Source: DTYU01 sp040756575 (GTDB lineage: Bacteria; Bacillota; Desulfotomaculia; Desulfotomaculales; Ammonificaceae). Taken from it: DNA of 64,000 nt. The stretch lies in assembly GCA_040756575.1 (NCBI GenBank), contig JBFLYP010000010.1:1-64000 (forward strand), given 5' to 3'. The notes under the pieces were generated by a model. It searched no databases, was not told where the DNA came from, and saw nothing but the letters and a program-made list of their open reading frames with translations. The position numbers and the translations under genes were made by a program. Below, one piece after another: positions 8,724-16,912 of this stretch (position 1 is the first letter of the stretch; each line of letters starts with the position of its first letter).

Positions 8724-9497
8724 ATGCAACTGACCGATACGCACTGCCACTTGGATGATGAACGGTTTGAGGCCGACCGGGCGAAGGTGATCGAGCGCGC
8801 GCGCGCGGCGGGCGTAACCCAAATCATTACAGTGGGCTACGACATAGATTCGTCCCGCCGCGCCATTGACCTGGCCGGGTTGCTGCCCGGTGTTTTCGCC
8901 GTGGTGGGGGTGCACCCGCACGATGCCGCGGCGGCGCCGCCGGACTATATCGAGGTGTTGCGGCGGTTGGCGCGGGAGCCGCGGCTGGTGGCCGTCGGGG
9001 AGATCGGGCTCGACTATTACCGCGACCTCTCGCCGCGCCCGGTACAGCGGGAGGTTTTCATCGCCCAGCTCCGCCTGGCGCGGGAGCTCGGGCTGCCGGT
9101 AGTGATCCACTGCCGTGACGCGCACGGCGAGGTGTACGAGATTCTAAAGCGCGAGGCGGCAGGGCTTGCCGGGGTGATGCACTGTTTTTCGGGCAGTTGG
9201 GAGGAGGCCAAACGCTTTCTTGCCCTCGGTTTTCACATCTCCATTGCCGGGCCGGTGACTTTTCCCCAGAGTACCAAGCTGGTGGAAGTGGCCCGGCGGG
9301 TGCCGCTCGACCGGCTTTTGCTCGAAACCGACGCCCCGTACCTTACGCCGGTGCCGCACCGGGGGAAGCGGAACGAGCCTGCCTACCTCGTGCACACCGC
9401 GCAAAAAGTGGCCGGAATCCGCGGGATAAGCCTGGAGGAACTGGCGTCGGCCACCGCAGAGAACGCTAAGCGGCTCTTTAGGCTGGAGGGCCTTTAA
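8724..9497 (+). CDS. tatD: TatD-family metal-dependent hydrolase (DNase)
   Basis: A 257-residue TIM-barrel metallohydrolase of the TatD/YcfH family, which acts as 3'-5' exonuclease or DNase in characterised members. The metal ligands are all visible: 'THCHLD' (His7, His9), 'VGEIGLDYY' (Glu about 93), 'VIHCRDAH', 'MHCFSGS', and 'LLETDAPYL' with Asp about 203. Length is normal. It starts at ATG 8724 with only a weak ribosome site, 214 bases after metG, and the two are probably co-transcribed. Confidence 0.94.
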   Translation: MQLTDTHCHLDDERFEADRAKVIERARAAGVTQIITVGYDIDSSRRAIDLAGLLPGVFAVVGVHPHDAAAAPPDYIEVLRRLAREPRLVAVGEIGLDYYRDLSPRPVQREVFIAQLRLARELGLPVVIHCRDAHGEVYEILKREAAGLAGVMHCFSGSWEEAKRFLALGFHISIAGPVTFPQSTKLVEVARRVPLDRLLLETDAPYLTPVPHRGKRNEPAYLVHTAQKVAGIRGISLEELASATAENAKRLFRLEGL

Positions 9498-9559
9498 GGC
9501 AGTACCCCGTTCAAGCAGTTTTCTCTCTGCCCTTGCTTTTCTTGCGGCAGGAACTTATA

Positions 9560-10028
9560 ATGGTCTTAGCAATAATTGGCAGCTGGGTTTTCTTGCCCGA
9601 ATTGGTTCGAATCAACTTGGAACCGGTAATCCAGCAGGTCCGGGCAGTCTTGAGCGAATTTCCTCAGGTGGCGGGAGCCTATCTTTTTGGTTCTGCTATG
9701 GAGTCCTGCCGTCCCGACAGCGACATTGACCTTGGGCTGATACTCGAACCGGAAGTAAAGCCGGATACGCGAGAAGGCGAACATCTTGGCGTCTGAAGTG
9801 GCCTTTTCCCTTAAACCGGTACACGGGCACCCCTTCGACGTGGTTCTTCTGGATCCGGGTAAGCCCTTGTTTGTTTTCCGCGTGTTAAAAGAAGGGAAGC
9901 TGGTCTACTGTAAGAATATGGACCGGGTCACCGACCTTATCGAATACGTGAGCCGGCGCCACGCCGACCTTTACCCGCGATACCGCAGGGCGCTGGAAGA
10001 GATCCTGAACGGGGTGGCAGAGCAGTGA
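9560..10028 (+). pseudogene. Frameshifted MntA-like nucleotidyltransferase (antitoxin of a MntA-HepT pair)
   Basis: Two overlapping frames together make one minimal nucleotidyltransferase of about 155 residues. The first (9560-9796) carries 'YLFGSAMESCRPDSDIDLGLIL', the GSx(10)D-x-D motif of MNT antitoxins. It then runs into TGA at 9794. The second (visible from about 9765, ending 10028) continues with 'HPFDVVLLDPGKPLF', 'RVLKEGKLVYCKN' and the C-terminal helix of the same fold. A single-base shift near 9766-9775 joins them at '...PDT-REKANILASEVAF'. In the known system MntA adds AMP to the HepT toxin. Here the gene is probably inactive, unless the shift is a sequencing error. It overlaps the following HEPN gene by 4 bases. 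Confidence 0.75.
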
Positions 10029-10318
10029 CTTTGGACCGCGAGCGGATCATGGCCAAAACCGGTTTTATCCGCGAGCAAGTAGTCAGTATCAGGGAATTGC
10101 TGGCGGCAAAGACGCGCGAGGAGATTATAGGTGATCCCTGGCTGACCAAGGGCTTGATCTACTCGTTACAAACGGCCATCGAAGCCGTAATTGACCTGCT
10201 TTATCATATAGCCGCCAAAAGGTACGGGTGCGCTCCCACGGACGCACGGGACGCCCTGCGGGTGCTCGTCGAAAAAGGTGTACGGTGCGATGGCAGTCCC
10301 ATCCACATTGTATATTGA
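10025..10318 (+). pseudogene. Truncated HepT-like HEPN toxin gene (DUF86)
   Basis: The 97 residues from 10025 match the N-terminal two-thirds of HepT/DUF86 HEPN proteins. Helix 'IREQVVSIRELLAA', then 'QTAIEAVIDLLYHIAA', then 'PTDARDALRVLVEKG' is the usual 'R-x-L-x-x-A-I-E-x-x-I-D-x-x-x-H' layout. The ribonuclease motif Rx4-6H near residue 100-110 of intact HepT is missing, because the frame ends at 'SPIHIVY' and intact members have about 135-145 residues. Together with the frameshifted partner just upstream this is a decaying toxin-antitoxin locus. The 209 bases to the next start hold no other recognisable gene. Confidence 0.65.
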
Positions 10319-10527
10319 CCGAGTGGGAAAATACCAAAAGAGTTTGCCCATCCTTGGGCGCGAGGAAAACCTTTCGCGGACTGGTAAAAGGGTTTAGTTC
10401 CGGTTTAACCACACTTTTTAAGGGGTTTGGCTCTGGTTTTACCGTACCTTTTGAACGTTTGCTTCGCGCGAAATGGGCAAAACTTTGGGTACCTATAGAA
10501 TCGCTGTTCTTTTTTGGGGGTGCGGTG

Positions 10528-11052
10528 ATGAAGCATGGCCTGGTAATGATTTTCACCGGCAACGGCAAGGGGAAAACCACGGCGGCGATAGGGACGGCAC
10601 TGCGGGCCTGGGGGCACGGGATGCGGGTGCTGATCGTACAATTTATCAAGAGCGGCCGGGTGGAAACCGGGGAATGTTTGGCCGCGGCGCGCCTGGGCGA
10701 GCGGTTCGTTATAAAGACCCTGGGCGAAGGGTTTGTTTTTGAAGGTGAAGACGTTGAGCGCCACCGGGATGCCGCCCGGCGGGCGCTGGAGGCGGCGCGG
10801 GAGGCTGTACAAAGCGGTGATTGGGACCTGGTGGTGCTGGACGAGATAACACACGCGCTAAGACACGGACTCATCAGCGAGGAGGCGGTGCTCGACCTGA
10901 TTATTGCGAAGCCGCCGTTAGTCCACTTAATACTGACCGGGAGGGGCGCCTCTCAGGCACTGATCGAACGCGCGGATACGGTTACTGAAATGCGTTGTGT
11001 TAAACACCACTATGAGCATGGGCTGGCAGCCCAAAGAGGAATAGAATATTAG
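10528..11052 (+). CDS. Cob(I)alamin adenosyltransferase, CobA/CobO/BtuR type
   Basis: A 174-residue ATP:corrinoid adenosyltransferase that puts the adenosyl group on reduced corrinoids. The P-loop 'GNGKGKTTAAIG' at residues ~11-22 is the hallmark. 'GMRVLIVQFIKSG', the Walker-B-like 'WDLVVLDEI' and 'ILTGRGA' near the C-terminus follow the family in order. The same frame is open back to 10228, but ATG 10528 with a GGGGGTG box six bases upstream gives the normal family start 'MKHGLVMIFTG'. It stands alone between the broken toxin locus and yabE. Confidence 0.92.
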   Translation: MKHGLVMIFTGNGKGKTTAAIGTALRAWGHGMRVLIVQFIKSGRVETGECLAAARLGERFVIKTLGEGFVFEGEDVERHRDAARRALEAAREAVQSGDWDLVVLDEITHALRHGLISEEAVLDLIIAKPPLVHLILTGRGASQALIERADTVTEMRCVKHHYEHGLAAQRGIEY

Positions 11053-11266
11053 CGAGGCAGCCTTTTAAGCAAGTGGCAGTGAGTTATAACCGGTAGAACT
11101 GCTGCATTTGCCCCCATCTTAAGAGATGATTGAAGCCTCCAACCTATTTGTCGAAATATTACGCGAAAAACCCCAAAAAACCCGGCAAAACCGTAAAAAT
11201 CGCTGCCATTCGCGGCAGGAATTTCTATCCTTGCCAGCGAATATAACTTTGAACGGCGGTGATAGC

Positions 11267-12292
11267 TTGGATTGGTATGTCATTAGCAAAAAGCAGGGTC
11301 ACCAAGATCCCGGAACGTACGGGGAGGCTACCGCACATAAAACAAGGCTGAGGTTAGCGATAATCTTTTTTTTCGCAATCCTTGCGGGCTTGGGTGTTAC
11401 AGGCTGGGCTTGGGCGAAAAAAGAGGTCAGGCTGGAGGTTGACGGAAAGGAGCTGGTCGTAACTACCTTTCAGATGGATGTCAAAGGTCTGTTGAAGCAA
11501 GTGCATGTCCGTCTCGGCCCGGAAGACGCCGTGGTTCCGGTGCCCGAAACCTCTCTCCGGGAGGGGATGCGGGTCAAGGTCATCCGCGCGATACCGGTAA
11601 CCATTGTTGCAGACGGTGAGAGCCGCCCGGTCCTCACCAAGTCAAAAACCGTTTTTGATCTTTTGAAAGAGGAGAACGTGAAAGTCGGGGAAGAAGACAT
11701 AGTCAACCCCCCATTGGAATCCGAATTATCCAAGGGTTTAACGGTAACAATTACCAGGGTCAGCCGGAAGGTTGAAGAAAAAGAGGTATCGATACCCTTT
11801 TCGGTTAAGCGAAAACCCGCGGCTTCGCTTCCGAAGGGGCAAGCGAGAGTAATCAGCACCGGGAAGAATGGACTGGCCGTTGAAAAGTGGGAGGTTGTCC
11901 TTCATGACGGAAAAGAGAAGGAAAGGCGTCTTATAGAGCGGCGGGTGGTCCGGCAACCGGTAGACCGCGTGGTGCAGGTGGGCATACTCCAGACGGTTTC
12001 ACGCGGCGGGGAGGAGTTGCGTTTCACACAGGTTTATACGATGAAGGCCACCGCTTATACGTATACCGGCCGGAACACCGCTTCAGGAATTCCGCCGCGC
12101 CTCGGTGTGGCTGCGGTTGACCCGAGTGTGATCTCCTTTGGTACAAGGCTGTACGTTGAAGGCTACGGGCATGCAGTCGCCTGTGACAAAGGGAGTGATA
12201 TCAAAGGGGGCGAGATCGATGTTTTCTTTCCAACCCGGGCAGAGGCTCTGGCTTGGGGGGTTAGGTACGTAAAGGTGTATGTGTTAAAATAG
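11267..12292 (+). CDS. yabE: YabE-like cell-wall protein (DUF348 repeats, G5, 3D domain)
   Basis: A secreted or membrane-anchored peptidoglycan-associated protein of the YabE/RpfB type, 341 residues from TTG 11267 (GGCGGTGA box just upstream). An in-frame ATG at 11126 would add 47 residues encoded by what looks like leader sequence with a hairpin. One membrane anchor lies at about residues 29-48. Then come DUF348 modules ('KEVRLEVDGKELVV...', 'RAIPVTIVADGESRPV', 'TVTITRVSRKV'), a G5-type strand set, and a C-terminal 3D domain ('MKATAYTYTG', 'GVAAVDPSVISFGTRLYVEGYG') holding the three conserved Asp of lytic transglycosylase-like folds. In spore-formers it sits just before rsmA, as here. Confidence 0.9.
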   Translation: MDWYVISKKQGHQDPGTYGEATAHKTRLRLAIIFFFAILAGLGVTGWAWAKKEVRLEVDGKELVVTTFQMDVKGLLKQVHVRLGPEDAVVPVPETSLREGMRVKVIRAIPVTIVADGESRPVLTKSKTVFDLLKEENVKVGEEDIVNPPLESELSKGLTVTITRVSRKVEEKEVSIPFSVKRKPAASLPKGQARVISTGKNGLAVEKWEVVLHDGKEKERRLIERRVVRQPVDRVVQVGILQTVSRGGEELRFTQVYTMKATAYTYTGRNTASGIPPRLGVAAVDPSVISFGTRLYVEGYGHAVACDKGSDIKGGEIDVFFPTRAEALAWGVRYVKVYVLK

Positions 12293-12370
12293 CAGGACGA
12301 CTAACGGCGGGCAGGCCCCGTCTTATTTTTTGGTATAATTAAAACAAAGAGCGCTTATGGAGGTCAGTCT

Positions 12371-13240
12371 TTGCGTGATCTGACATCGCCTGCAGCAGTG
12401 CGGGCTCTTTTATTGGAAAGGGGTATTAGGCCGAGGAAGCGCCTCGGACAGAATTTTCTTGTCAATCCGGGGGTCTTGGAAAAGATAATCACGGCGGCCG
12501 AGATTGAACCGGCTGACACTGTTGTGGAGATAGGGCCGGGGGTAGGGGCGCTCACCAGGAGACTGGCTCAGAAAGCCGGAAAGGTTTTGGCCGTTGAGGT
12601 TGACGGGGTCCTTGTTTCTCTCCTGAAAGATGTCCTGTCCGGATACCCTAATGTTTCTCTTCTGCACGCGGATGCTTTAAAAATTGACTTTGAAGCCGTC
12701 GTCGCTGAAGCCGGCGGTACCTTTCCCTATAAGGTTGTTGCCAACCTTCCGTACTACATTACCACACCTCTGTTAATCCGGCTGTTAGACAGCGGCCTCA
12801 GAGTGCGCCTGATGGTTTTGATGGTGCAAAGAGAGGTTGGTATGCGGGCGGTGGCGCGCCCCGCGACAAAGGAGTACGGCGCCCTCTCGGTATTCATACA
12901 ATACAGGACAAAAGCCGATCTGGTTGCGCCGGTTTCCCGGGGCAGTTTTTTCCCGGTACCCGAGGTGGACTCGGCGATACTCCGGCTCGTAGTGCGTTCT
13001 GAGCCGCCGGTTGTTGTACCCAGCGAGGAACTGCTTTTTCGCATAGTGCGCGCGTCTTTCGCCAAGCGGCGCAAGACTCTGTTAAATGCCCTTTCCGGCT
13101 CGAACCTCGGGTTAGACCGTGATGCGTGGGGGTTGTGTCTTGCGAGAGCAGGGATTGACCCGGAACGCCGGGGGGAAACCCTTACCCTCGAAGAGTTTGC
13201 GGCAATAGCCCGCTCGCTCGGACCGGAACTGAAAGAGTAA
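12371..13240 (+). CDS. rsmA: 16S rRNA (A1518/A1519-N6,N6)-dimethyltransferase
   Basis: RsmA/KsgA, 289 residues, dimethylates two adjacent adenines in the 3' hairpin of 16S rRNA during small-subunit assembly. 'RPRKRLGQNFLVNPGVL' opens the family. SAM-binding motif I 'VVEIGPGVGALTRRL' lies at about residues 55-69 and the catalytic 'NLPYYITTPLL' at about 126-136. The C-terminal four-helix domain with 'FAKRRKTLLNAL' is present. The TTG start at 12371 has GGAGGTC eight bases upstream. A TATAAT at 12334-12339 could be the -10 of its own promoter, though no convincing -35 is seen. Confidence 0.97.
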   Translation: MRDLTSPAAVRALLLERGIRPRKRLGQNFLVNPGVLEKIITAAEIEPADTVVEIGPGVGALTRRLAQKAGKVLAVEVDGVLVSLLKDVLSGYPNVSLLHADALKIDFEAVVAEAGGTFPYKVVANLPYYITTPLLIRLLDSGLRVRLMVLMVQREVGMRAVARPATKEYGALSVFIQYRTKADLVAPVSRGSFFPVPEVDSAILRLVVRSEPPVVVPSEELLFRIVRASFAKRRKTLLNALSGSNLGLDRDAWGLCLARAGIDPERRGETLTLEEFAAIARSLGPELKE

Positions 13241-13295
13241 AAAACGCTGTTTTATGTTATAATTTGTGGTGAGAAAACTGCAAGAAGGGGTTGTT

Positions 13296-13769
13296 ATGTA
13301 CTTCACCAGCCCCACGAAGGGGAAGATGCGTTTTGACGAGATGGTGGCTGATATCGTCGGGTACATAAGAGGATTGCCTACGTCTGCTTACAAGATCATT
13401 ATCGGCACCGATTCCCAGGTGCTTCAAGGCGAGACTCATTTCGTCACTGCGGTCATCGTTCACCGGTTGGGAAAAGGGGCGCGGTACTTTTACCGTAAGC
13501 GCACCCACCGCAAAATGAAAAGCCTTCGTCAGAAGATCTTCTTTGAGACCTCGCTGAGCCTGGAAGTGGGGGGCCTGGCGACCCAGGCTTTAAACACCGC
13601 CGGTCTCGAGGACCACAAGCTCGAGATCCACATCGATGTGGGCAACCACGGGGAGACCCGGGACCTGATCCGCGAGGTTGTCGGGATGGTAGTGGGGAGC
13701 GGTTTCAGCGCCAAGATAAAACCGGAGGCCTACGGGGCCTCCACTGTTGCGGATAAACATACTAAGTGA
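13296..13769 (+). CDS. YkuK-like RNase H-fold protein (DUF458)
   Basis: A 157-residue protein of the YkuK/DUF458 family, predicted to have a ribonuclease H-like fold. Its function is unproven, but it is widespread in spore-forming Firmicutes. 'IIIGTDSQVL' (first acidic strand), 'FVTAVIVHRLGKGARYFY' and 'HIDVGNHGETRDLI' are the conserved blocks, with acidic residues where the RNase H metal ligands would be. ATG 13296 with GAAGGGG upstream matches the family start. A longer frame from 13266 is less likely. TATAAT at 13258-13263 may be its -10 box. Confidence 0.85.
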   Translation: MYFTSPTKGKMRFDEMVADIVGYIRGLPTSAYKIIIGTDSQVLQGETHFVTAVIVHRLGKGARYFYRKRTHRKMKSLRQKIFFETSLSLEVGGLATQALNTAGLEDHKLEIHIDVGNHGETRDLIREVVGMVVGSGFSAKIKPEAYGASTVADKHTK

Positions 13770-13878
13770 GAGGTGGGAGGTGAAAAGTGAGAGGTCATAA
13801 TTTTTGTGGGACTTCGCTTAAAAAGATCCTACCTACAATCTTCTGAGTTCCGAATACCCCCAAATACCCTTTCAATTT

Positions 13879-14688
13879 TCAAGTGCCGGGATTACTTATT
13901 TCCGCCAGGTAGGATTCCATAATGTCCCGCCGCCGTGAGGAGTCGTACCCGTCATAACAAACGCCGTCCTGCCTGCGGGAACGGGGCAGACCCCGGCAGA
14001 TTGAGAGCGCCTCCAGATAGTCTCCGATGATCGTAGCGGCAATGCGTGTGCTGTGAAGGCTCCCCCGCGAGGGCGACCCGAGTTTGTGGTGGGGAATACT
14101 GGCCGCCACCGTCACCTTAAGACCGGCCAGGATCGCAAGACACAAAGCGACCGGCGGCACCGCCAATTCCCTGAGGGGGATAATCTTCAAGCAGCGTGAG
14201 GATGCGGCATGGGGCCCGTGCACCGGTGAAGCCCAGCCGAGCTCGGACTTGCCGAGAGACTTGTTCAGCTCCTTACGGAGGTAAAGCAAGCGTTTAGTGA
14301 CCGGCGAGTCAGGCGGCGGGGCCTCCGGCGGGTAGCAATCGGTTAGAGCGAGGTCTATCCCGCCGGTTACCGCATCTTTCAACCTTCGCAGAACATCAAG
14401 CGGTACCTGGGCCATGTCGCCGTCCACAAAAATTACACCCTCGGCCCCCATTTTCAGAGCACAGGCAGCCCCTATAACGCGGGGCACATCAAGTCCCAAT
14501 GCTTCAGGAAACAGGAGCGTATGCACTCTTTCAGGTGAAAAACCCGTCAGCTCATCCTGGGTACCGTCCGTGGAACCGTTGACAACCGCGATTACCACAT
14601 CCACAGAGACGGTGAGGAGCCTTTGTACTACTCTCCCAATTCTTCCTGCTTCGTTTTGAGCCGGCACAACCGCACAGAACAAAAACAT
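13879..14688 (-). CDS. Family 2 glycosyltransferase
   Basis: A 269-residue cytoplasmic GT-A glycosyltransferase. The N-terminus 'AVVPAQNEAGRIGRVVQRLL' is the GT2 nucleotide-sugar-binding start. 'VNGSTDGTQDEL' is the usual 'N-x-S-x-D-x-T' block, and 'VIFVDGDMAQVP' at about residues 86-97 gives the D-x-D motif. No transmembrane helices are evident. It is divergent from yabG with about 70 bases between starts, a pairing I would expect in this lineage and that hints at a spore-coat or envelope role. The sugar and acceptor cannot be told. Confidence 0.8.
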   Translation of the reverse strand: MFLFCAVVPAQNEAGRIGRVVQRLLTVSVDVVIAVVNGSTDGTQDELTGFSPERVHTLLFPEALGLDVPRVIGAACALKMGAEGVIFVDGDMAQVPLDVLRRLKDAVTGGIDLALTDCYPPEAPPPDSPVTKRLLYLRKELNKSLGKSELGWASPVHGPHAASSRCLKIIPLRELAVPPVALCLAILAGLKVTVAASIPHHKLGSPSRGSLHSTRIAATIIGDYLEALSICRGLPRSRRQDGVCYDGYDSSRRRDIMESYLAEISNPGT

Positions 14689-14758
14689 CTCTCCCCAGTT
14701 ACGTGTTATGTGTCTATTTCATAGTATGGAAAAAATACCAGTTGGGAGAGCGATTATA

Positions 14759-15616
14759 ATGTCTTCATTTCGGGAAGGGGACTTGGTGGTACGGCGTTCA
14801 CACAATATGGATGTCATCTTTAAAATCAAGCACTTCTTTTACAAAGATGACGGTGAAGAACATGTAATCCTTAAGGGGATCGATTACAGGTTGGTATGCG
14901 ATGCGCCGGTCAGCGACCTTGTCTTGGTGAAACCCGATGAGATAGCGGCACACTGGCGTAAGGTATTTGCACGAAACTACGACCTGATAAGACGGTGCCT
15001 TTCACGCAGGGAAAACGATTTGCCGTCCATGCGGAGCGAGCAGAGTTTAGAAACCTTTTCGGTTCCCGGAACAGTCTTGCACATTGACGGCGACCAAGAC
15101 TACTTGGAACTCTGTCTTACTACCTACAAGCAGATGGGAGTGCCGATAAATGGGTTCGTCATATCGGAAGAAAAACAGCCCCAGGCTGTAGAAGAGCTTC
15201 TCCCCAAATACCTTCCGGATATTTTGGTGCTAACCGGTCACGACGGTTTTCTGCCCGGAAAGCGACATTTTCAAGATCTTAACAGTTACCGGAATTCACG
15301 TCATTTTGTGGCTGCAGTTAAAGCGGCGCGGGCGTTCGAACATAACCGCGACGACCTGGTGATTTTTGCCGGGGCCTGCCAGTCCCATTACGAGGCTCTT
15401 CTCGATGCGGGTGCAAACTTTGCCAGTTCGCCGCAGAGGGTGTTGATCCACGCGTTTGACCCCGTTTTTATAGCCGAACGGGTGGCATACACACCGGTGA
15501 GCCAGCAGGTACATGTGAAAGATGCAATAGAGCACACCATCACCGGCTATCCCGGAATCGGCGGTATGGAGACTCAGGGGCGATACCGCCAGGGGGTGCC
15601 AAAGTCGCCTTATTAG
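14759..15616 (+). CDS. yabG: Sporulation-specific peptidase YabG
   Basis: YabG is a mother-cell-expressed protease that processes spore-coat proteins. The product is 285 residues from ATG 14759 (290 in Bacillus). Conserved blocks include 'FREGDLVVRRSHNMDVIFKI', 'GTVLHIDGDQDYLELCLTTY', 'LPDILVLTGHDGFLPG', 'VIFAGACQSHYEALLDAGANFASSP' with the catalytic-type Cys-x-Ser-His, and 'HTITGYPGIGGMETQGRYRQG'. In-frame ATGs at 14708 and 14726 are possible, but the GGGAGAG site fits 14759 best. Confidence 0.95.
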   Translation: MSSFREGDLVVRRSHNMDVIFKIKHFFYKDDGEEHVILKGIDYRLVCDAPVSDLVLVKPDEIAAHWRKVFARNYDLIRRCLSRRENDLPSMRSEQSLETFSVPGTVLHIDGDQDYLELCLTTYKQMGVPINGFVISEEKQPQAVEELLPKYLPDILVLTGHDGFLPGKRHFQDLNSYRNSRHFVAAVKAARAFEHNRDDLVIFAGACQSHYEALLDAGANFASSPQRVLIHAFDPVFIAERVAYTPVSQQVHVKDAIEHTITGYPGIGGMETQGRYRQGVPKSPY

Positions 15617-15644
15617 CATAGATTGGTGCAAGGGGTAACATATC

Positions 15645-16031
15645 GTGCGCTCAATCTGTTTCCAATTGGTTGGCGATATTCCGGTTGTCGGGCCGCTTTG
15701 GAGGGACCCTGAGGCTGCACGGCGGTTTATTGAGAGGTGGATCAAGCGGTACGAATCCGTTTCCATTAAACGGTGCAATATCCGGTTGTTAGTGATACGG
15801 CGGGGGGTTCACTATTCGTTAGCGGTGGCGGTTGACGGAAGCGTAATATTCCGCCTTAACGGCTTAAACGAATTGCTTCTCCGGAGGCTGGTCCGGGCGG
15901 TTCAACGGAAGCAGGTGTTTATTCTGAGTCCGTTCGTCAGCGGTTTTCCGGAGCCACAACCCTTTGTTCTAACCGGTGGACTTGGACTGGTGATTATTCA
16001 ACAGCCTGCGGCTTGCCGGTTTAATTGTTGA
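15645..16031 (+). CDS. Hypothetical protein, about 128 aa
   Basis: No family recognised. The frame begins at GTG 15645 just after yabG, preceded by a purine-rich AAGGGG stretch, and reads as a soluble alpha/beta protein. It has 'DPEAARRFIERWIKRY' near the N-terminus and alternating hydrophobic strands around 'IRLLVIRRGVHYSLAVAVDGSVIF'. There are no motifs, signal peptide or membrane helices. The position in a tight row of same-strand genes after yabG suggests a sporulation-linked accessory gene. A spurious frame cannot be excluded. Confidence 0.45.
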   Translation: MRSICFQLVGDIPVVGPLWRDPEAARRFIERWIKRYESVSIKRCNIRLLVIRRGVHYSLAVAVDGSVIFRLNGLNELLLRRLVRAVQRKQVFILSPFVSGFPEPQPFVLTGGLGLVIIQQPAACRFNC

Positions 16032-16079
16032 CGGAATCATAGCCCTTTTAGAAAAAGATAGGAAAGCGGGGGCGGAGCG

Positions 16080-16364
16080 GTGACGGTAAATCGCCGGGAG
16101 GGTTTTCGCGCGGGTTGGCGCGCAGGTTATAACCAAGGTTACGGTGAAGGTTTCGATGCCGGCTATGAGGCGGGATTCACAGAGGGGAAAAGACTCGGTT
16201 ATAACGAGGGTTATGCCGATGCCCTTTGTCATGGAGAGGAATTTGAAACGGCCCTCCAAAGCTTAAGTGAACTGCTTTCCCGCGGGGAAGCTGAGTCTTC
16301 CGGTTTGGCCCCCGAAGCAAGGAGTTTACTATATAAATTGCAAAGCTTAATGTGCAAATGGTAA
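16080..16364 (+). CDS. Small protein with G-x-x-x-G periodic repeat
   Basis: A 94-residue protein from GTG 16080 with GGGGGCGGA just upstream. Residues ~9-47 are a strict four-residue period, Gly plus aromatic ('GFRAGWRAGYNQGYGEGF', continuing as 'DAGYEAGFTEGKRLGYNEGY'), giving a helical face lined with Gly and Tyr/Phe. The rest is a helical Leu/Glu segment. Such G-[YF]-x-x tracts occur in Yae1-like and flagellar FliH-like helices, but no clear homology is seen. A strong plus-strand terminator follows at 16518. Function unknown. Confidence 0.6.
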   Translation: MTVNRREGFRAGWRAGYNQGYGEGFDAGYEAGFTEGKRLGYNEGYADALCHGEEFETALQSLSELLSRGEAESSGLAPEARSLLYKLQSLMCKW

Positions 16365-16517
16365 TGTTTTCGGGTACTGTATTTGGCATCCGCATGACGG
16401 GAAAGCGGACAAGCGGGTATAGAAGTTATCGTAACAAATAAACGTCAAGGCAGGGTTTGCAAATCAGGATGCTGTGCCGAGCGGTTTAAAAGCATAGCCG
16501 GGTAGAGAAGGGCTGAC

Positions 16518-16536
16518 AAAGGTGGAAACCTTTTTT
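16518..16536 (+). terminator. Intrinsic terminator after the G-x-x-x-G gene
   Basis: AAAGGT-GGAA-ACCTTT is a perfect six-base-pair stem with a GNRA-type loop (16518-16533). The T-run (16531-16536) completes a plus-strand intrinsic terminator 150 bases after the preceding gene. The bases between 16365 and 16517 hold no recognisable gene or RNA. Confidence 0.65.
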
Positions 16537-16564
16537 CGGGGTTCCTCAGTGCTACAAATAAATT

Positions 16565-16592
16565 GGAGGCCGACTCTCTCAAGCCGGCCTCC
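16565..16592 (-). terminator. Hairpin ending the protease operon
   Basis: GGAGGCCG (16565-16572) pairs with CGGCCTCC (16585-16592). On the minus strand it is followed by the U-rich AATTTATTTG, as expected for an intrinsic terminator of the minus-strand genes that start at 17940 and 16912. Confidence 0.55.
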
Positions 16593-16657
16593 GGTTATTG
16601 AGCAGACTCCTTTTATGCTCCCGCTGTATGCTGCAGGGGCGGCTCTTGCAGCAAACG

Positions 16658-16912
16658 TTAAAGAAGCTTTGGTCTGTTCACACCATCCTCTAATTGTTGT
16701 CCCGGTTGGCTTCCAGCAGGCGTGTTTCCATGCGGCAGCAAACTCTGTTGGATCGTTTGCACCCCTTGGCGGATGCTCCGGATCGCTTCCTGGGTGTTTT
16801 TCAGAACCATGGAAAACCGTTCAAGATACCTTTCGACGTCTTGATTTGTGCTGGCTAAAAACAGGGCGATAATAGCCGGCAAACCGAGTCGCGGACCGCG
16901 GCGGTTAGACAC
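16658..16912 (-). CDS. Small membrane-anchored coiled-coil protein, 84 aa
   Basis: The GTG start at 16912 overlaps the TAG stop of the protease gene by one base and has GGAGGTG six bases upstream, so translation is coupled. Residues ~10-20 ('LPAIIALFLAS') form a short hydrophobic helix. Residues ~25-60 ('DVERYLERFSMVLKNTQEAIRSIRQGVQTIQQSL') form an amphipathic coil. The tail is Pro/Gly/Gln-rich. No family recognised; a helper or anchor for the protease is a reasonable guess. A longer overlapping frame on the plus strand is judged a shadow. Confidence 0.65.
   Translation of the reverse strand: MSNRRGPRLGLPAIIALFLASTNQDVERYLERFSMVLKNTQEAIRSIRQGVQTIQQSLLPHGNTPAGSQPGQQLEDGVNRPKLL

Noticed and set aside
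16440..16517. A tRNA-like stretch (GCCGAGCGGTTTAAAAG)
   Set aside because: No acceptor stem or T-loop can be built around it.
16522..16872. A 116-codon plus-strand frame after the terminator at 16518
   Set aside because: It overlaps the minus-strand 84-aa gene, which has a strong coupled ribosome site, and itself has none; it starts inside the terminator.
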